64,000 bases of DNA, taken from the NCBI GenBank assembly GCA_050013075.1, contig JBEKFZ010000002.1, positions 47,535-111,534 on the forward strand, given 5' to 3'. How positions within the stretch are numbered: the first letter of the stretch is position 1; each line of letters begins with the position of its first letter. The translations under genes were made by a program, and so were the position numbers. A model generated the notes under the pieces. That model had not been told where the DNA came from and made no database searches. It was given only the letters and a program-made list of their open reading frames with translations. Origin of the DNA: JBEKIK01 sp050013075. GTDB taxonomy: Bacteria; Planctomycetota; Planctomycetia; Pirellulales; Thermoguttaceae. Shown in pieces: positions 26,879-35,904 of this stretch.

Positions 26879-29266
26879 ATGGAACCCCATAGCAATCATA
26901 GCAGCGGGGGCCAATCCGATCATGGTCCGGTTGCCAACAATTCAATAGATCCGATCTGCGGAATGACTGTTAGCAAGGCTACCGCTAAATATAGATATGA
27001 ATACGGAGGTCAGGAATACATCTTTTGTTCCAACCATTGTTTGGAAAGCTTTCGCGCTGCGCCCGACAAGTATGCAAAACCTGCCAAACTTCAAACACGG
27101 AAAGAAATAAAACAGCCGCAAGCTGAATCTGTACAGGCCAATACCGCCGTCACGTATACCTGTCCCATGCATCCTGAGGTGATTCAAGATCATCCGGGTG
27201 CCTGCCCAATCTGTGGCATGGATCTCGAACCGCGTGTTGTAAAAGCCACAGAAGAAGAGGCCAACCCGGAACTAGTCATGATGACCCGCCGGTTTTGGAT
27301 CAGCCTTGGTTTGACACTCCCTGTATTTCTACTCGCAATGTCAGAGATGATCCCTGGGTGGTCATCGCAGCAATTGGTGCCAAAGCATCTCCTGGTTTGG
27401 ATTCAACTTGTGCTCACCACACCTGTAGTGCTTTGGGGCGGATGGCCTTTCTTCAAGCGCGGTTTGGCATCTATTGTCAATCTACATCTGAATATGTTTA
27501 CTCTGATTTCTCTAGGTACAGGGGCGGCTTATATATACAGTGTGGTGGCCAGTGTATTTCCCGATGTTTTTCCAGCATCGTTTCGCAGTCCTCACGGTAA
27601 TGTGCCAGTATATTTCGAGTCTGCCGCCGTCATCGTCACATTGGTTTTATTAGGACAGGTGCTTGAACTACGTGCGCGCCGACGAACAAGTGGAGCTATC
27701 CGTGCCTTGCTCGGGCTTGTTCCTAAAACGGCACGAGTCCTGCAAAATGACGGCACCGAACAAGACATTCCCGTGGAACGAGTGCGGATAAACGACCGGC
27801 TTCGCGTTCGTCCCGGCGAAAAAGTGCCCGTGGACGGCGTTGTGCTGGAAGGCGAGAGCTTCATTGATGAGTCGATGATCACAGGTGAAGCGGTGCCCGT
27901 TCAGAAGAAAAAAGGCGACCGTGTTACCGGCGCTACAGTCAACAGTTTGGGCACATTTATCATGCAAGCCCAGCGAGTGGGAAGCGATACTCTGTTGGCT
28001 CAAATTGTGGAGATGGTCAGCCAGGCCCAACGCAGCCGTGCGCCTATTCAGCGCCTAGCAGATGTCGTCTCGGGATACTTTGTTCCGGCCGTTGTTGTTT
28101 GTTCAATAATTACCTTTATTGTATGGGCCTTGTTTGGCCCTGAGCCGCGCATGGTGTTTGCGCTGGTCAGTGCCGTAGCGGTTCTAATTATCGCCTGCCC
28201 TTGTGCTTTGGGATTGGCTACCCCGATGTCGATCATGGTTGGTGTCGGCCGCGGTGCCGCTGCCGGAGTATTGATAAAGAACGCCGAGACGCTGGAAATC
28301 CTGGAACGGGTAGATATCCTATTGGTGGACAAAACAGGCACGCTTACGGAAGGAAAACCTCATTTGGTTTCACTCCTGCCGGCACACAACTTTGAGGCGT
28401 CTGAACTTCTCCGCTTGGCGGCAAGTGTTGAACAAGCAAGCGAGCATCCAATAGCAGCAGCTATTATTGCCGGTGCCAAAGAGCGAGGAATTACTCTTGC
28501 GATTTTTACTGATTTTAAGTATCTCCCCGGTAAAGGTGTGACGGGAAAAGTCGACAATCATCGTGTCGCACTGGGCAATCATAACCTTCTTGAAGAACTT
28601 AACGTAGAATTAGGAGATCTCGCCAAAGAAGGGGAAAAACTACGTGGCGAAGCTCAAACAGTAATGTTTGTTGTCATAGATGGACAACCCGCAGGACTAT
28701 TGGGAGTGGCCGATCCGATCAAAGAATCCACGAAAGAGGCAACTCGGCTTCTGCGCGAGGATGGAGTAAGAATTGTAGTTGTTACTGGAGACAACCGAAC
28801 CACTGCCGAAGCGGTGGCTCGCACACTGGAGATATCTGAAGTAGAGGCAGAAATTCTGCCCGACCAAAAAGCAGAAATAGTAAAACGTTTTCAGCAGCAA
28901 GGGCACACCGTAGCCATGGCCGGCGATGGAATCAACGATGCCCCGGCTTTAGCACAGGCGAATGTGGGAATAGCGATGGGAACCGGTACGGATGTAGCCA
29001 TCGAGAGCGCGGGTATAACTCTGTTAAAAGGCGACCTGCGTGGGATTGCCCGGGCACGCCTGTTGAGTCGGTCGACGATGCGTAATATCCGGCAAAACTT
29101 GGCTTTTGCATTTCTTTATAACATTTTAGGCATTCCAATCGCGGCAGGAGTGCTCTATCCGGTATTTGGTTTATTGCTCAGTCCGATGATCGCAAGTGCG
29201 GCCATGAGTTTTAGCTCCGTTTCTGTAATTAGCAATGCACTTCGGTTACGTTATGTTAATCTGTGA
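26879..29266 (+). CDS. Heavy-metal (copper-type) P1B ATPase with YHS and HMBD domains
   Basis: The N-terminus has a YHS domain (DPICGMTVSKATAKY, about residues 23-68) and a heavy-metal-binding domain (YTCPMHPEVIQDHPG, about 98-125) instead of CXXC repeats. The pump core follows, with SMITGEAVPV, the metal-site CPC in IIACPCALGLATP, the phosphorylation motif DKTGTLTEGK, and GDGINDAPAL. This is the copper-exporting type. The start at 26879 follows ACAGGAGGCCGACCT. It overlaps the next frame by a few bases, and a methyltransferase gene follows at once. It should pump Cu+ out of the cytoplasm. Confidence 0.94.
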   Translation: MEPHSNHSSGGQSDHGPVANNSIDPICGMTVSKATAKYRYEYGGQEYIFCSNHCLESFRAAPDKYAKPAKLQTRKEIKQPQAESVQANTAVTYTCPMHPEVIQDHPGACPICGMDLEPRVVKATEEEANPELVMMTRRFWISLGLTLPVFLLAMSEMIPGWSSQQLVPKHLLVWIQLVLTTPVVLWGGWPFFKRGLASIVNLHLNMFTLISLGTGAAYIYSVVASVFPDVFPASFRSPHGNVPVYFESAAVIVTLVLLGQVLELRARRRTSGAIRALLGLVPKTARVLQNDGTEQDIPVERVRINDRLRVRPGEKVPVDGVVLEGESFIDESMITGEAVPVQKKKGDRVTGATVNSLGTFIMQAQRVGSDTLLAQIVEMVSQAQRSRAPIQRLADVVSGYFVPAVVVCSIITFIVWALFGPEPRMVFALVSAVAVLIIACPCALGLATPMSIMVGVGRGAAAGVLIKNAETLEILERVDILLVDKTGTLTEGKPHLVSLLPAHNFEASELLRLAASVEQASEHPIAAAIIAGAKERGITLAIFTDFKYLPGKGVTGKVDNHRVALGNHNLLEELNVELGDLAKEGEKLRGEAQTVMFVVIDGQPAGLLGVADPIKESTKEATRLLREDGVRIVVVTGDNRTTAEAVARTLEISEVEAEILPDQKAEIVKRFQQQGHTVAMAGDGINDAPALAQANVGIAMGTGTDVAIESAGITLLKGDLRGIARARLLSRSTMRNIRQNLAFAFLYNILGIPIAAGVLYPVFGLLLSPMIASAAMSFSSVSVISNALRLRYVNL

Positions 29267-29283
29267 AAAAACAGGAGGATGCG

Positions 29284-29973
29284 ATGACAAACGAGAGTTC
29301 ACTGGAATACGAACCGGGCGTGTTACGTGTTCTCCAATCCAAGAGCGAAAGGGAAGCTTACTACAACAAGATCGCAAAGGTATATGACCTATTGGCCGAG
29401 CATTCAGAACGGGCAATGCGCGAGGCGGGGCTAGCCAAACTTGCTGCTACTCAAGGAGAACACATATTGGAGATCGGTTTTGGCACAGGGCATTGCTTGG
29501 TGGATCTTGCTAAAACCGTCGGCCCTACCGGTAAGGTCTTCGGGATTGATATTTCTGAGAACATGGTGTCTATCGCACGAGAATTGATGGAAAAAGAGCA
29601 ATTTATGGATCGTGTTGAAGTACGGCGCGGCGATGCCGAGGCACTTCCTTATTCGGCAAACTGCATGGACGGAATTTTCATGAGTTTTACCCTGGAACTC
29701 TTCGACACGCCTGAGATCCCCGGTGTTCTCGCCCAGTGCAAACGGGTTTTACGGCCTGGCGGCCGAATTGTTGTTGTTGGTGTATCAAAGGAGGGAAAAC
29801 AGGGAGTGATTATTAAGGCCTTTGAATGGACGCATAGGCATTTCCCAAATCTCATGGATTGCCGCCCGATATACATTGCTCGTGCCCTGGAGGCAGCAGG
29901 TTTTATTATCCAAGACACCGCAATCGACCACATGTGGGTTCCAGTAGAAATTGTACTGGCAGTAAAACCGTAG
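29284..29973 (+). CDS. Class I SAM-dependent methyltransferase (UbiE-like)
   Basis: The 229-aa product has the SAM-binding motif ILEIGFGTGHCLVDLA near residue 60, GIDISENMVSIAREL near 85, and GDAEALPYSANCMDG near 115, the usual Methyltransf_11/UbiE order. ACAGGAGGATGCG precedes the ATG at 29284, 17 bases after the copper ATPase. The methyl acceptor is unknown. Its place in a metal-export unit may hint at metal or lipid modification, but that is only context. Confidence 0.85.
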   Translation: MTNESSLEYEPGVLRVLQSKSEREAYYNKIAKVYDLLAEHSERAMREAGLAKLAATQGEHILEIGFGTGHCLVDLAKTVGPTGKVFGIDISENMVSIARELMEKEQFMDRVEVRRGDAEALPYSANCMDGIFMSFTLELFDTPEIPGVLAQCKRVLRPGGRIVVVGVSKEGKQGVIIKAFEWTHRHFPNLMDCRPIYIARALEAAGFIIQDTAIDHMWVPVEIVLAVKP

Positions 29974-30117
29974 ATCTGCGGCAGTCCGCCGTACTAAGCA
30001 GAGTGAGGAAGTTTTGAATACCATAAATAATTGTAGCGCGGAATGCGACTCCAGTTGGTGTCATAGCAATTTCCCCAGGTGAAGTCAGTGATTACCCAAT
30101 AGGAGGTGTAACATTCC

Positions 30118-30714
30118 ATGAACAAATCAATTGTGAACTTTCTTGTTGACACTGTGGCATTTGTTGCTTTCGTCTTTCTCAGCGCAACGGGAGTTCTGAT
30201 TCGGTACATGCTGCCGCCGGGGTCCGGACATTTCAGCACTTTGTGGGGAATGGATCGCCACGAGTGGGGCCAGATTCACTTCTGGATCGCTATGGTATTG
30301 ATGGGCGCTTTGGCATTGCATCTTTTTCTTCATTGGCATTGGGTTGTCTGCATGGTAAAAGGGCGTCCTCTTAAAGGATCAGGCATTCGAGTTGCGCTTG
30401 CGATAATTGGCATGCTGACTCTCCTTGGGCTCGTTATTGCACCCTTTTTCGGCCAAGTGGAGCAGACAGGCGAACCACCACATAGAATGCGCTCAGGTGA
30501 GTATCCAACAGGTCCAACGGATAATATCAACGGCTCAATGACGTTAAGCGAGGTCGAGCAACGCACTGGAGTTTCTGCAAACGTAATTATTAAGGAACTG
30601 GGTCTACCGCTCGACACACCTACTGAAGAGCGTTTGGGGCAACTGCGAAGGAAATATGGCTTTGAGATGCACGATGTTCAGGAAATCGTTAAAAAACGTC
30701 CTGAGCGGCAATGA
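30118..30714 (+). CDS. DUF4405 membrane protein with a C-terminal helical module
   Basis: This 198-aa protein has three or four membrane helices. Several histidines are set in them (DRHEWGQIHFWIA, HLFLHWHWVV), as in cytochrome b-like DUF4405 proteins, so heme binding is possible. The last 60 residues (MTLSEVEQRTGVSANVIIKE ... LRRKYGFEMHDV) form a module also seen at the ends of ferredoxin-type membrane proteins. TAGGAGGTG precedes the ATG. It may carry electrons in the inner membrane. Confidence 0.77.
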   Translation: MNKSIVNFLVDTVAFVAFVFLSATGVLIRYMLPPGSGHFSTLWGMDRHEWGQIHFWIAMVLMGALALHLFLHWHWVVCMVKGRPLKGSGIRVALAIIGMLTLLGLVIAPFFGQVEQTGEPPHRMRSGEYPTGPTDNINGSMTLSEVEQRTGVSANVIIKELGLPLDTPTEERLGQLRRKYGFEMHDVQEIVKKRPERQ

Positions 30715-31029
30715 ATTTAGTAGGACAGAAATTACTAGATCTCCAAAAGTTAGTTACTTTCTAACAAGTCATTATGCCTGATCTTTCATCCTGTCGCTTG
30801 GCTATTGAATCTCAGGTATTAAATGTCGTGCTCACCGTTTAGCCGCGAGCCAAAGGCGAGCGCGTTTTCGCGTTTTAATGCGACTTTAATTACCTGAGAC
30901 CCAATAAATTGCGGCATCTTGAGGGAGATTAGCTCGAAATAACACAGACCTTTGGCATATTTCATGTTCCATAGTGTTAAAATTATCAATGCTTATCAGA
31001 TCGAGGGAATCCAGTTAAGGGAGAACGAT
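30715..31029. other. Intergenic stretch holding an inverted-repeat element
   Basis: No gene is visible. The stretch contains the inverted repeat listed at 30811-30898 and ends in the leader of the SpoIIAA-like gene. Confidence 0.5.
30811..30898. repeat. 88-bp element with 18-bp imperfect terminal inverted repeats
   Basis: The left end CTCAGGTATTAAATGTCG pairs with the right end CGACTTTAATTACCTGAG at 15 of 18 positions. Between them lies GCCGCGAGCCAAAGGCGAGC, with GCGAGC repeated, and a small CGCG-TTTT-CGCG hairpin (30861-30872). The middle resembles an intergenic motif familiar from Planctomycetes genomes. It may be a small mobile-like repeat or a structured RNA. Only one copy is seen here. 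Confidence 0.55.
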
Positions 31030-31392
31030 ATGATTGAAGTTCTATCGGAGAGCGAGAGAAATATCCTCATTCTCAGGGCTGTAGGCAAGCTTACTGACCA
31101 AGATTACAAGAATGTGCTCATTCCACGATTGGAGTCCATTATCCGTAAACAGGGCAAGGCGCGACTTTTGCTCGACATGGGTGATGAGTTTCACGGTTGG
31201 GAAGGCGCGGCAATGTGGGACGACTTCCGCTTCGGAATGGCGCACAGAAACGATTTCGAGAAAGTGGGAGTGATTGGAGGACCGCGCTGGGTGGCATGGT
31301 GCATGAAGCTTGGAGCCTTACTGATGAGCGGAGAGGTAAGAAACTTCGCTGCCAGCGAGCGCGACGAGGCTTTCACCTGGATTAAAGCGTAA
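31030..31392 (+). CDS. SpoIIAA-like (STAS-fold) protein
   Basis: The 120-aa product fits the SpoIIAA-like family: short soluble proteins with a STAS/CRAL-TRIO-like fold. Landmarks are ARLLLDMGDEFHGWEG near residue 45 and FEKVGVIGGPRWVAW near 75. GGGAGAACGAT precedes the ATG at 31030, which is preferred over more upstream in-frame starts. The family's role is not well established, and membrane or lipid association has been suggested. Confidence 0.82.
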   Translation: MIEVLSESERNILILRAVGKLTDQDYKNVLIPRLESIIRKQGKARLLLDMGDEFHGWEGAAMWDDFRFGMAHRNDFEKVGVIGGPRWVAWCMKLGALLMSGEVRNFAASERDEAFTWIKA

Positions 31393-31402
31393 TCTCCTGG
31401 TT

Positions 31403-31948
31403 CTAAGTCGATTCTTCGGCGTCACCAAACAGCGTCTTGAGTGCGTTCAAAGACTCGTTCGCAACTTGAGGAATAGCCAACTCCGGCTCGGGTTGATCTA
31501 AAACATTCAGCATGCGTCTAGCCAACTGGAATGGGAGCTTCCCAACCAAGTCGTGAAAGACGTGGTGTGCCCCATCCCTAAGCCAAATCGAATCAGGTCG
31601 GTCTATGAGCGCCACCAACAAGGGCTGTAATCCGCTGCATCCGAGTGTGATCATCCCGGCGGCCGCCAGCCATCGAACATCGGTATCCTCGTCCTCCAAG
31701 GCGTTGACCAATGCCTGGGCCGCCGCTGGATCGCCAATAGGCCCTAATGCCTTGGCAGCTTCCCACCGAACATGCGATCGGGGATCACTCATAAGTTTTA
31801 CCAAATACTTGACTGCTGGCTTTCCAATGGCCACTAAGGCTTCGCGTGTATGGTTCCTCTCGACGGGATCGTCGTGCGCCAGGGCCGCAACCAGAGCAGG
31901 GATGTTATCGATCTCTCGAAAATTCTGGTCATTTGGAGGTTCTGGCAT
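31403..31948 (-). CDS. HEAT-repeat protein
   Basis: The 181-aa product contains consecutive HEAT/PBS-lyase-type repeats, for example REALVAIGKPAVKYLVKLM, KALGPIGDPAAAQALVNAL and AAAGMITLGCSGLQPL, spaced about 31 residues apart. Such folds bind other proteins. GAGGAATTT precedes the ATG. It converges on the SpoIIAA-like gene with a gap of only ten bases. The partner is unknown. Confidence 0.8.
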   Translation of the reverse strand: MPEPPNDQNFREIDNIPALVAALAHDDPVERNHTREALVAIGKPAVKYLVKLMSDPRSHVRWEAAKALGPIGDPAAAQALVNALEDEDTDVRWLAAAGMITLGCSGLQPLLVALIDRPDSIWLRDGAHHVFHDLVGKLPFQLARRMLNVLDQPEPELAIPQVANESLNALKTLFGDAEEST

Positions 31949-32398
31949 AAATTCCTCTCTCTAAGCAAAGAAAAAAACCGACACACGCATTCTACTCATG
32001 ACTTCAGCCGTTTTCAAGCTGCAACAGTCGCCGTGTAAATCTTTCGACCGGATGGGGGGAATTATCCTGAATTTGAGTTAGCGCCAACTTAAACCAGCAG
32101 GACTGAGGTGATATCCATCAGAAAAAGCCGTCGGCAACACCTGCGCCGATCGGGACAATCGGGGCACCGGGTTCCCAGATTTGATAGAGGTTAAGCACAT
32201 CTGCGTCCGGCTTACAACTCATGCTACCTGCGATAGCAACGATTCCCTCACTTGGATCAAGGCATAGTCTTCTGGGATCAAGAACATCTGGATGTTCCGG
32301 TCATCTTGAGTTTTATACCGTAGTATATCAGATAACTTCTCTCATTACTTTTAAGAAAATTCCCCATGGCGTGAATCTGCGTTCAAATTGCCACGTAG
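31949..32398. other. Intergenic stretch, one doubtful 34-codon frame
   Basis: No recognised gene lies here. On the minus strand a frame of 34 codons begins at about 32223 (MSCKPDADVLNLYQIWEPG) and ends near 32119. It lacks a good ribosome binding site, and family-like sequence seems to continue upstream without a start. It may be the remnant of a larger gene. Confidence 0.4.
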
Positions 32399-33982
32399 TC
32401 AGTCCATTGGCCCCTCAACTTCTGTTGTTTTCCACAAAGGTAATCGGATGCGAAAGGTCGCACCGCGCTGGGTATCCAAAAGTTCGATCGTTCCGCCGTG
32501 GGACTCGACGATTTGCCGACAGAGGGCTAAGCCAATACCCATCCCCGAGCTTTTCGTGGTGTAAAGCCATTCAAAAACCTGGTCTCGGGCTTCGCGGGGA
32601 ATGCCCGGGCCGTCGTCCGCTACGAGAATTTCATCATATTCTTCCGTACGGTTTCCAGTAATAGAGATGGTTCCGGATTCCCGTAGGGCAGCAATAGCGT
32701 TGACGAACAGGTTTTTCAGGACAAACTCGAATTGGGCAGGATCGACCGACACCACCAGTGGATTGGGCTGGTACTGCTCGTGCCATTGAATTCCGGCAGG
32801 CGAATTCACTCGACCGCGAACATCGGCGACTATTTGATCAAGCGCGATAGGCTTTTTCTTAAGCGGAGTTCCTCGGCTCATTGCCGTCAAGTCTGTGATT
32901 ATTTGTTCCGCGTGATGCGTCTCTTCATCGATCATGCTTAAATATTCCCGCAACTTGGATTCTCCTTCGGGCATAGTGCGTTGAAGATAATAGACGGCCA
33001 TGCGAACCGCCGAGAGCGGATTACGCAACTCGTGGGCGATTCCGGCCGAGATTTGGCCCAGCGATGCCAGCCTGGTCTGCCGCACGAGTTGGCCCTTGGC
33101 TTTCGCTAACTCCTCTTGCACATGTTCTTTCTCCAGCCGTTCCATATCGAGAATTCGCCGTTGCGATGCCAGGGCCTCTTCTTCGGCCTTTTTTCGGTCG
33201 GAAATGTCTTGAACGAGAACCAAAATGCCTTTGAGTGTGCCCTCGGCATCTCTCAGCGCTCTCACCCAAACACTGGCGCTTACGATTTTTCCGTCTTTGC
33301 GAAGGAATTGTTTGTCCAGAGTGAATCCGGAGACGAGTCCCTCATCGATCCGTTGGAAATATCTTTTTTCCGCATCACGGTCGGCTTCATGAGTCAATTC
33401 CGTCCACGAGGCCGATGGAAGTTCTAGTTCCTGATAGCCAAGCATCTTGGAAAGCCGCCCATTCGCTTCAATCCAATCCCTCCCGGGCGAGAGGATCGCC
33501 ATGCCTACCAGCCCCTGTTCGAAATAGCTGCGAAACCGTTCCTCACTTTCCAAAAGCCAGCGTTCCGTTCGCTTACGGTCGGCGATTTCTTTTTTCAACG
33601 CACTGTTGGCATCCTCCAGTTGGGCACGTGCTACTTCAGTTCGGCGGCGTCCAGCACGCAGTGATTCTGTGAGCAAGGTCACGACGAGGCCTACGAAAAG
33701 ATACAGCCCCAACCCCACTTGATGTTCCAAATCGGATATGAAAAAAGAACTGCGGGGCTGAATGAAGAGATAAGTTGCCAGCATTGCACCAGAGATAGAT
33801 GCGAAAATCGAAGGTCCCAGACCGCCATACCATGCCGTAAACATGATGGCTGCATAGTAGGTTGTAAAGGGGATATGGTCATCTAGGATCGGGTCAAGCC
33901 GCCACCGCAACAGCGTCGCCAGAATGACGGCAATGACAGCAATGCCGTAGCCCAAAATGGGAGAGTGTCGGATTTTATACAT
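32399..33982 (-). CDS. Membrane hybrid PAS sensor histidine kinase (DUF4118 type)
   Basis: The 527-aa product has a KdpD-like membrane unit of four short helices (DUF4118, about residues 10-108). A coiled linker, a PAS domain (about 145-265, with SYFEQGLVGMAILSP) and a second coiled coil follow. The HisKA box GQISAGIAHELRNPLSAVR has the phosphorylated His near 317. The ATPase domain ends with GMGIGLALCRQIVESHGG. ATG at 33982 follows a TTG and is the likelier start. No response regulator is adjacent, so its target is not known. Confidence 0.9.
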   Translation of the reverse strand: MYKIRHSPILGYGIAVIAVILATLLRWRLDPILDDHIPFTTYYAAIMFTAWYGGLGPSIFASISGAMLATYLFIQPRSSFFISDLEHQVGLGLYLFVGLVVTLLTESLRAGRRRTEVARAQLEDANSALKKEIADRKRTERWLLESEERFRSYFEQGLVGMAILSPGRDWIEANGRLSKMLGYQELELPSASWTELTHEADRDAEKRYFQRIDEGLVSGFTLDKQFLRKDGKIVSASVWVRALRDAEGTLKGILVLVQDISDRKKAEEEALASQRRILDMERLEKEHVQEELAKAKGQLVRQTRLASLGQISAGIAHELRNPLSAVRMAVYYLQRTMPEGESKLREYLSMIDEETHHAEQIITDLTAMSRGTPLKKKPIALDQIVADVRGRVNSPAGIQWHEQYQPNPLVVSVDPAQFEFVLKNLFVNAIAALRESGTISITGNRTEEYDEILVADDGPGIPREARDQVFEWLYTTKSSGMGIGLALCRQIVESHGGTIELLDTQRGATFRIRLPLWKTTEVEGPMD

Positions 33983-34066
33983 CAATAGCTTCTACTCGTA
34001 CTCGCACAGTATGGAAATATATCAGAAAGACCCCACTTGTCTGCTTTGAAAAATATAAATACATTT

Positions 34067-34120
34067 TAACATGCCACCGACATCCAGAAACACCGTCGTT
34101 ATCTCTGTTGAGCGTTTCAC
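34067..34120 (-). pseudogene. 5' stub of a HAD hydrolase gene
   Basis: From GTG at 34118-34120 about 18 codons read VKRSTEITTVFLDVGGML. This matches the start of the intact HAD gene at 49837-50484, KATAITCVFLDIGGVLL. The similarity then stops and nothing further of the gene remains. This is a truncated second copy, and the GTG start is inferred by alignment to the intact gene. Confidence 0.55.
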
Positions 34121-34175
34121 TATGGTCCAGTAGTTTCCGCTGTTATGTTGATTACGTTCCCAATTACTGGAACGT

Positions 34176-34316
34176 TCACAGGAAAGTGATGACATGGTGA
34201 TCCCGGGTGACGGGCAACTGGTTGATTCCATCGCGGCCCATCTTCTGGAGGGCGGCCCACAGCTAGGTATCTGGATTGATGCGTTTTAACTGTTCCAAGG
34301 GAAACATGACCTGAGC
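34176..34316 (-). pseudogene. 3' stub encoding part of a CBS domain (site-2 protease type)
   Basis: One frame reads FPLEQLKRINPDT, then a TAG in place of the expected Glu, then LWAALQKMGRDGINQLPVTR and a TGA. This is the second half of a CBS pair as found at the C-terminus of M50 site-2 proteases. No start and no protease domain are present. It directly follows the zwf stub, so a deletion probably joined the two. Confidence 0.55.
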
Positions 34317-34320
34317 GGCA

Positions 34321-34380
34321 ATCTCCGGCCCCACCGAAGATGGCAAATACGGTTGGTTCGAGTTGGTCATTGGTCGTCAT
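34321..34380 (-). pseudogene. zwf: 5' stub of glucose-6-phosphate dehydrogenase (zwf)
   Basis: Twenty codons from ATG 34378-34380 read MTTNDQLEPTVFAIFGGAGD, the typical N-terminus of G6PDH with the start of its nucleotide-binding motif. The similarity ends abruptly after Asp20. The ATG lies only five bases after the gnd stop, the expected place in a gnd-zwf operon. The rest of the enzyme (about 480 residues) is gone. Confidence 0.65.
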
Positions 34381-34385
34381 GCGTT

Positions 34386-35813
34386 TCAGCTTTCCTCCCA
34401 TTGTGTGTGGAACGTGCCCTTGGAGTCGATACGCTCATAGGTGTGTGCTCCGAAATAGTCGCGCTGGGCCTGAATCAAATTCGCCGGCAACCATGCGCTC
34501 CGGTAGCCGTCGAGATAGCCCAGCACTGTCATTAAGCCGAGTGCCGGCAAACCCAATTCGGCGGCTGTGCAGACCACGCGGCGCAGCGACTCCTGGTTAG
34601 CCATCACCTTGGTCGCCAGTTCTCCATCAAGAAGCAGATTCGGCAAACCGGGCTGGTTGCGATAAGCCGTGAGAATGTCATCCAGCAGAACTGCGCGAAT
34701 GATACAGCCGCCCCGCCAGATTCGCGCCACGGCTTCGAGATTGAGGTGGTACTCATACTTGTCCGACGCTGTTGCGAGGACCGCGAAGCCCTGCGAGTAA
34801 GTGAGGACCATCCCGGCATAAAGCGAGAGGCGCACTTGCTTGAGAAACGTGTCCCGGTCGCCTTCGAAACGCCGCACCGGCCGCTGCAAGACAGCACTAG
34901 CACTCTCGCGTTGCTTTTCAAACACGGATAGGTTCCGCATCGCGACCGCCATGTCGATCGTTGGGATCGGCACCTGCAATTCCATCGCACTTTGCGACGT
35001 CCACATGCCGGTGCCTTTCTGTCTCGCAACATCCAGGATTTCGTCGATCAGTCGCTTGCCGGTATTTTTGTCCTGTTTGGAGAAAATATGGCTGGTGATT
35101 TCCATCAGGTAGCCGTTCAGATCACCATTGTTCCATGCACTGAACACGTCATGCAGTTCGTCGTCGTTCAAGCCAAGGTAGCGTTTCATCAGGTCGTAGG
35201 TTTCGGCGAGAAGTTGCATCACAGCGTACTCGATGCCATTGTGGACCATCTTCACGAAGTGCCCGGCCGATCCGGGACCGAGCCAGGTCACGCATGGATC
35301 GCCGTGTACCTTGGCGGCGACGGCTTCGAACATCGGGCGAACTCGTTCGTAGGCCTCTTTCGGCCCGCCGGGCATGATGCTCGGGCCGTGACGCGCGCCT
35401 TCTTCTCCTCCCGACACGCCCACGCCGAGGAATTGGATGCCTCTTGCCGCCAAGTTGCGGGCGCGCAAGTCGGTATCTTTGAAGTAGGAGTTGCCGGCAT
35501 CGATGATTAGATCGCCCTTGTCCAAGTGCGGCAACAAATCCTTGATGACCGAATCGACGGGTGCTCCAGCGGGCACGAGCATAATGACCGCACGGGGTGG
35601 GCGGAGCAGAGCGATGAAGTCATTGATATTCTCCGCCCCGCAGATGTCCCGGTCGGCCGATTCTTTCCTCAGGGCTTCGACTTGCTTTGGGTCCTTGTCA
35701 TAGCCCGCCACCGAAAAGCCGTGGTCGGCCATGTTTAGCACGAGATTGCGCCCCATGACGCCCAGGCCGATCATGCCAATTTCATACTGTTGTTGTGGTT
35801 GCTTATTGGTCAT
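34386..35813 (-). CDS. gnd: 6-phosphogluconate dehydrogenase, decarboxylating
   Basis: This 475-aa enzyme oxidises 6-phosphogluconate to ribulose-5-phosphate, CO2 and NADPH. It has IGMIGLGVMGRNLVLNMADHG at the N-terminus, GVSGGEEGARHGPSIMPGG near residue 130 and KMVHNGIEYAVMQLLAE near 187, which includes the catalytic Lys. The length is standard for the long dimeric type. TGGAGACAAAACC precedes the ATG. Its usual partner zwf survives only as a stub just downstream. A second 5' stub of gnd lies at 51184-51258. Confidence 0.94.
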   Translation of the reverse strand: MTNKQPQQQYEIGMIGLGVMGRNLVLNMADHGFSVAGYDKDPKQVEALRKESADRDICGAENINDFIALLRPPRAVIMLVPAGAPVDSVIKDLLPHLDKGDLIIDAGNSYFKDTDLRARNLAARGIQFLGVGVSGGEEGARHGPSIMPGGPKEAYERVRPMFEAVAAKVHGDPCVTWLGPGSAGHFVKMVHNGIEYAVMQLLAETYDLMKRYLGLNDDELHDVFSAWNNGDLNGYLMEITSHIFSKQDKNTGKRLIDEILDVARQKGTGMWTSQSAMELQVPIPTIDMAVAMRNLSVFEKQRESASAVLQRPVRRFEGDRDTFLKQVRLSLYAGMVLTYSQGFAVLATASDKYEYHLNLEAVARIWRGGCIIRAVLLDDILTAYRNQPGLPNLLLDGELATKVMANQESLRRVVCTAAELGLPALGLMTVLGYLDGYRSAWLPANLIQAQRDYFGAHTYERIDSKGTFHTQWEES

Positions 35814-35904
35814 GGTTTTGTCTCCAGAGCAGTTTGCGGAAATTGGTGGAATTGATTTTCATCTTCATCCTTTCGGCAATGCCCGCCGCGCGGTTCGCGT
35901 CAGT

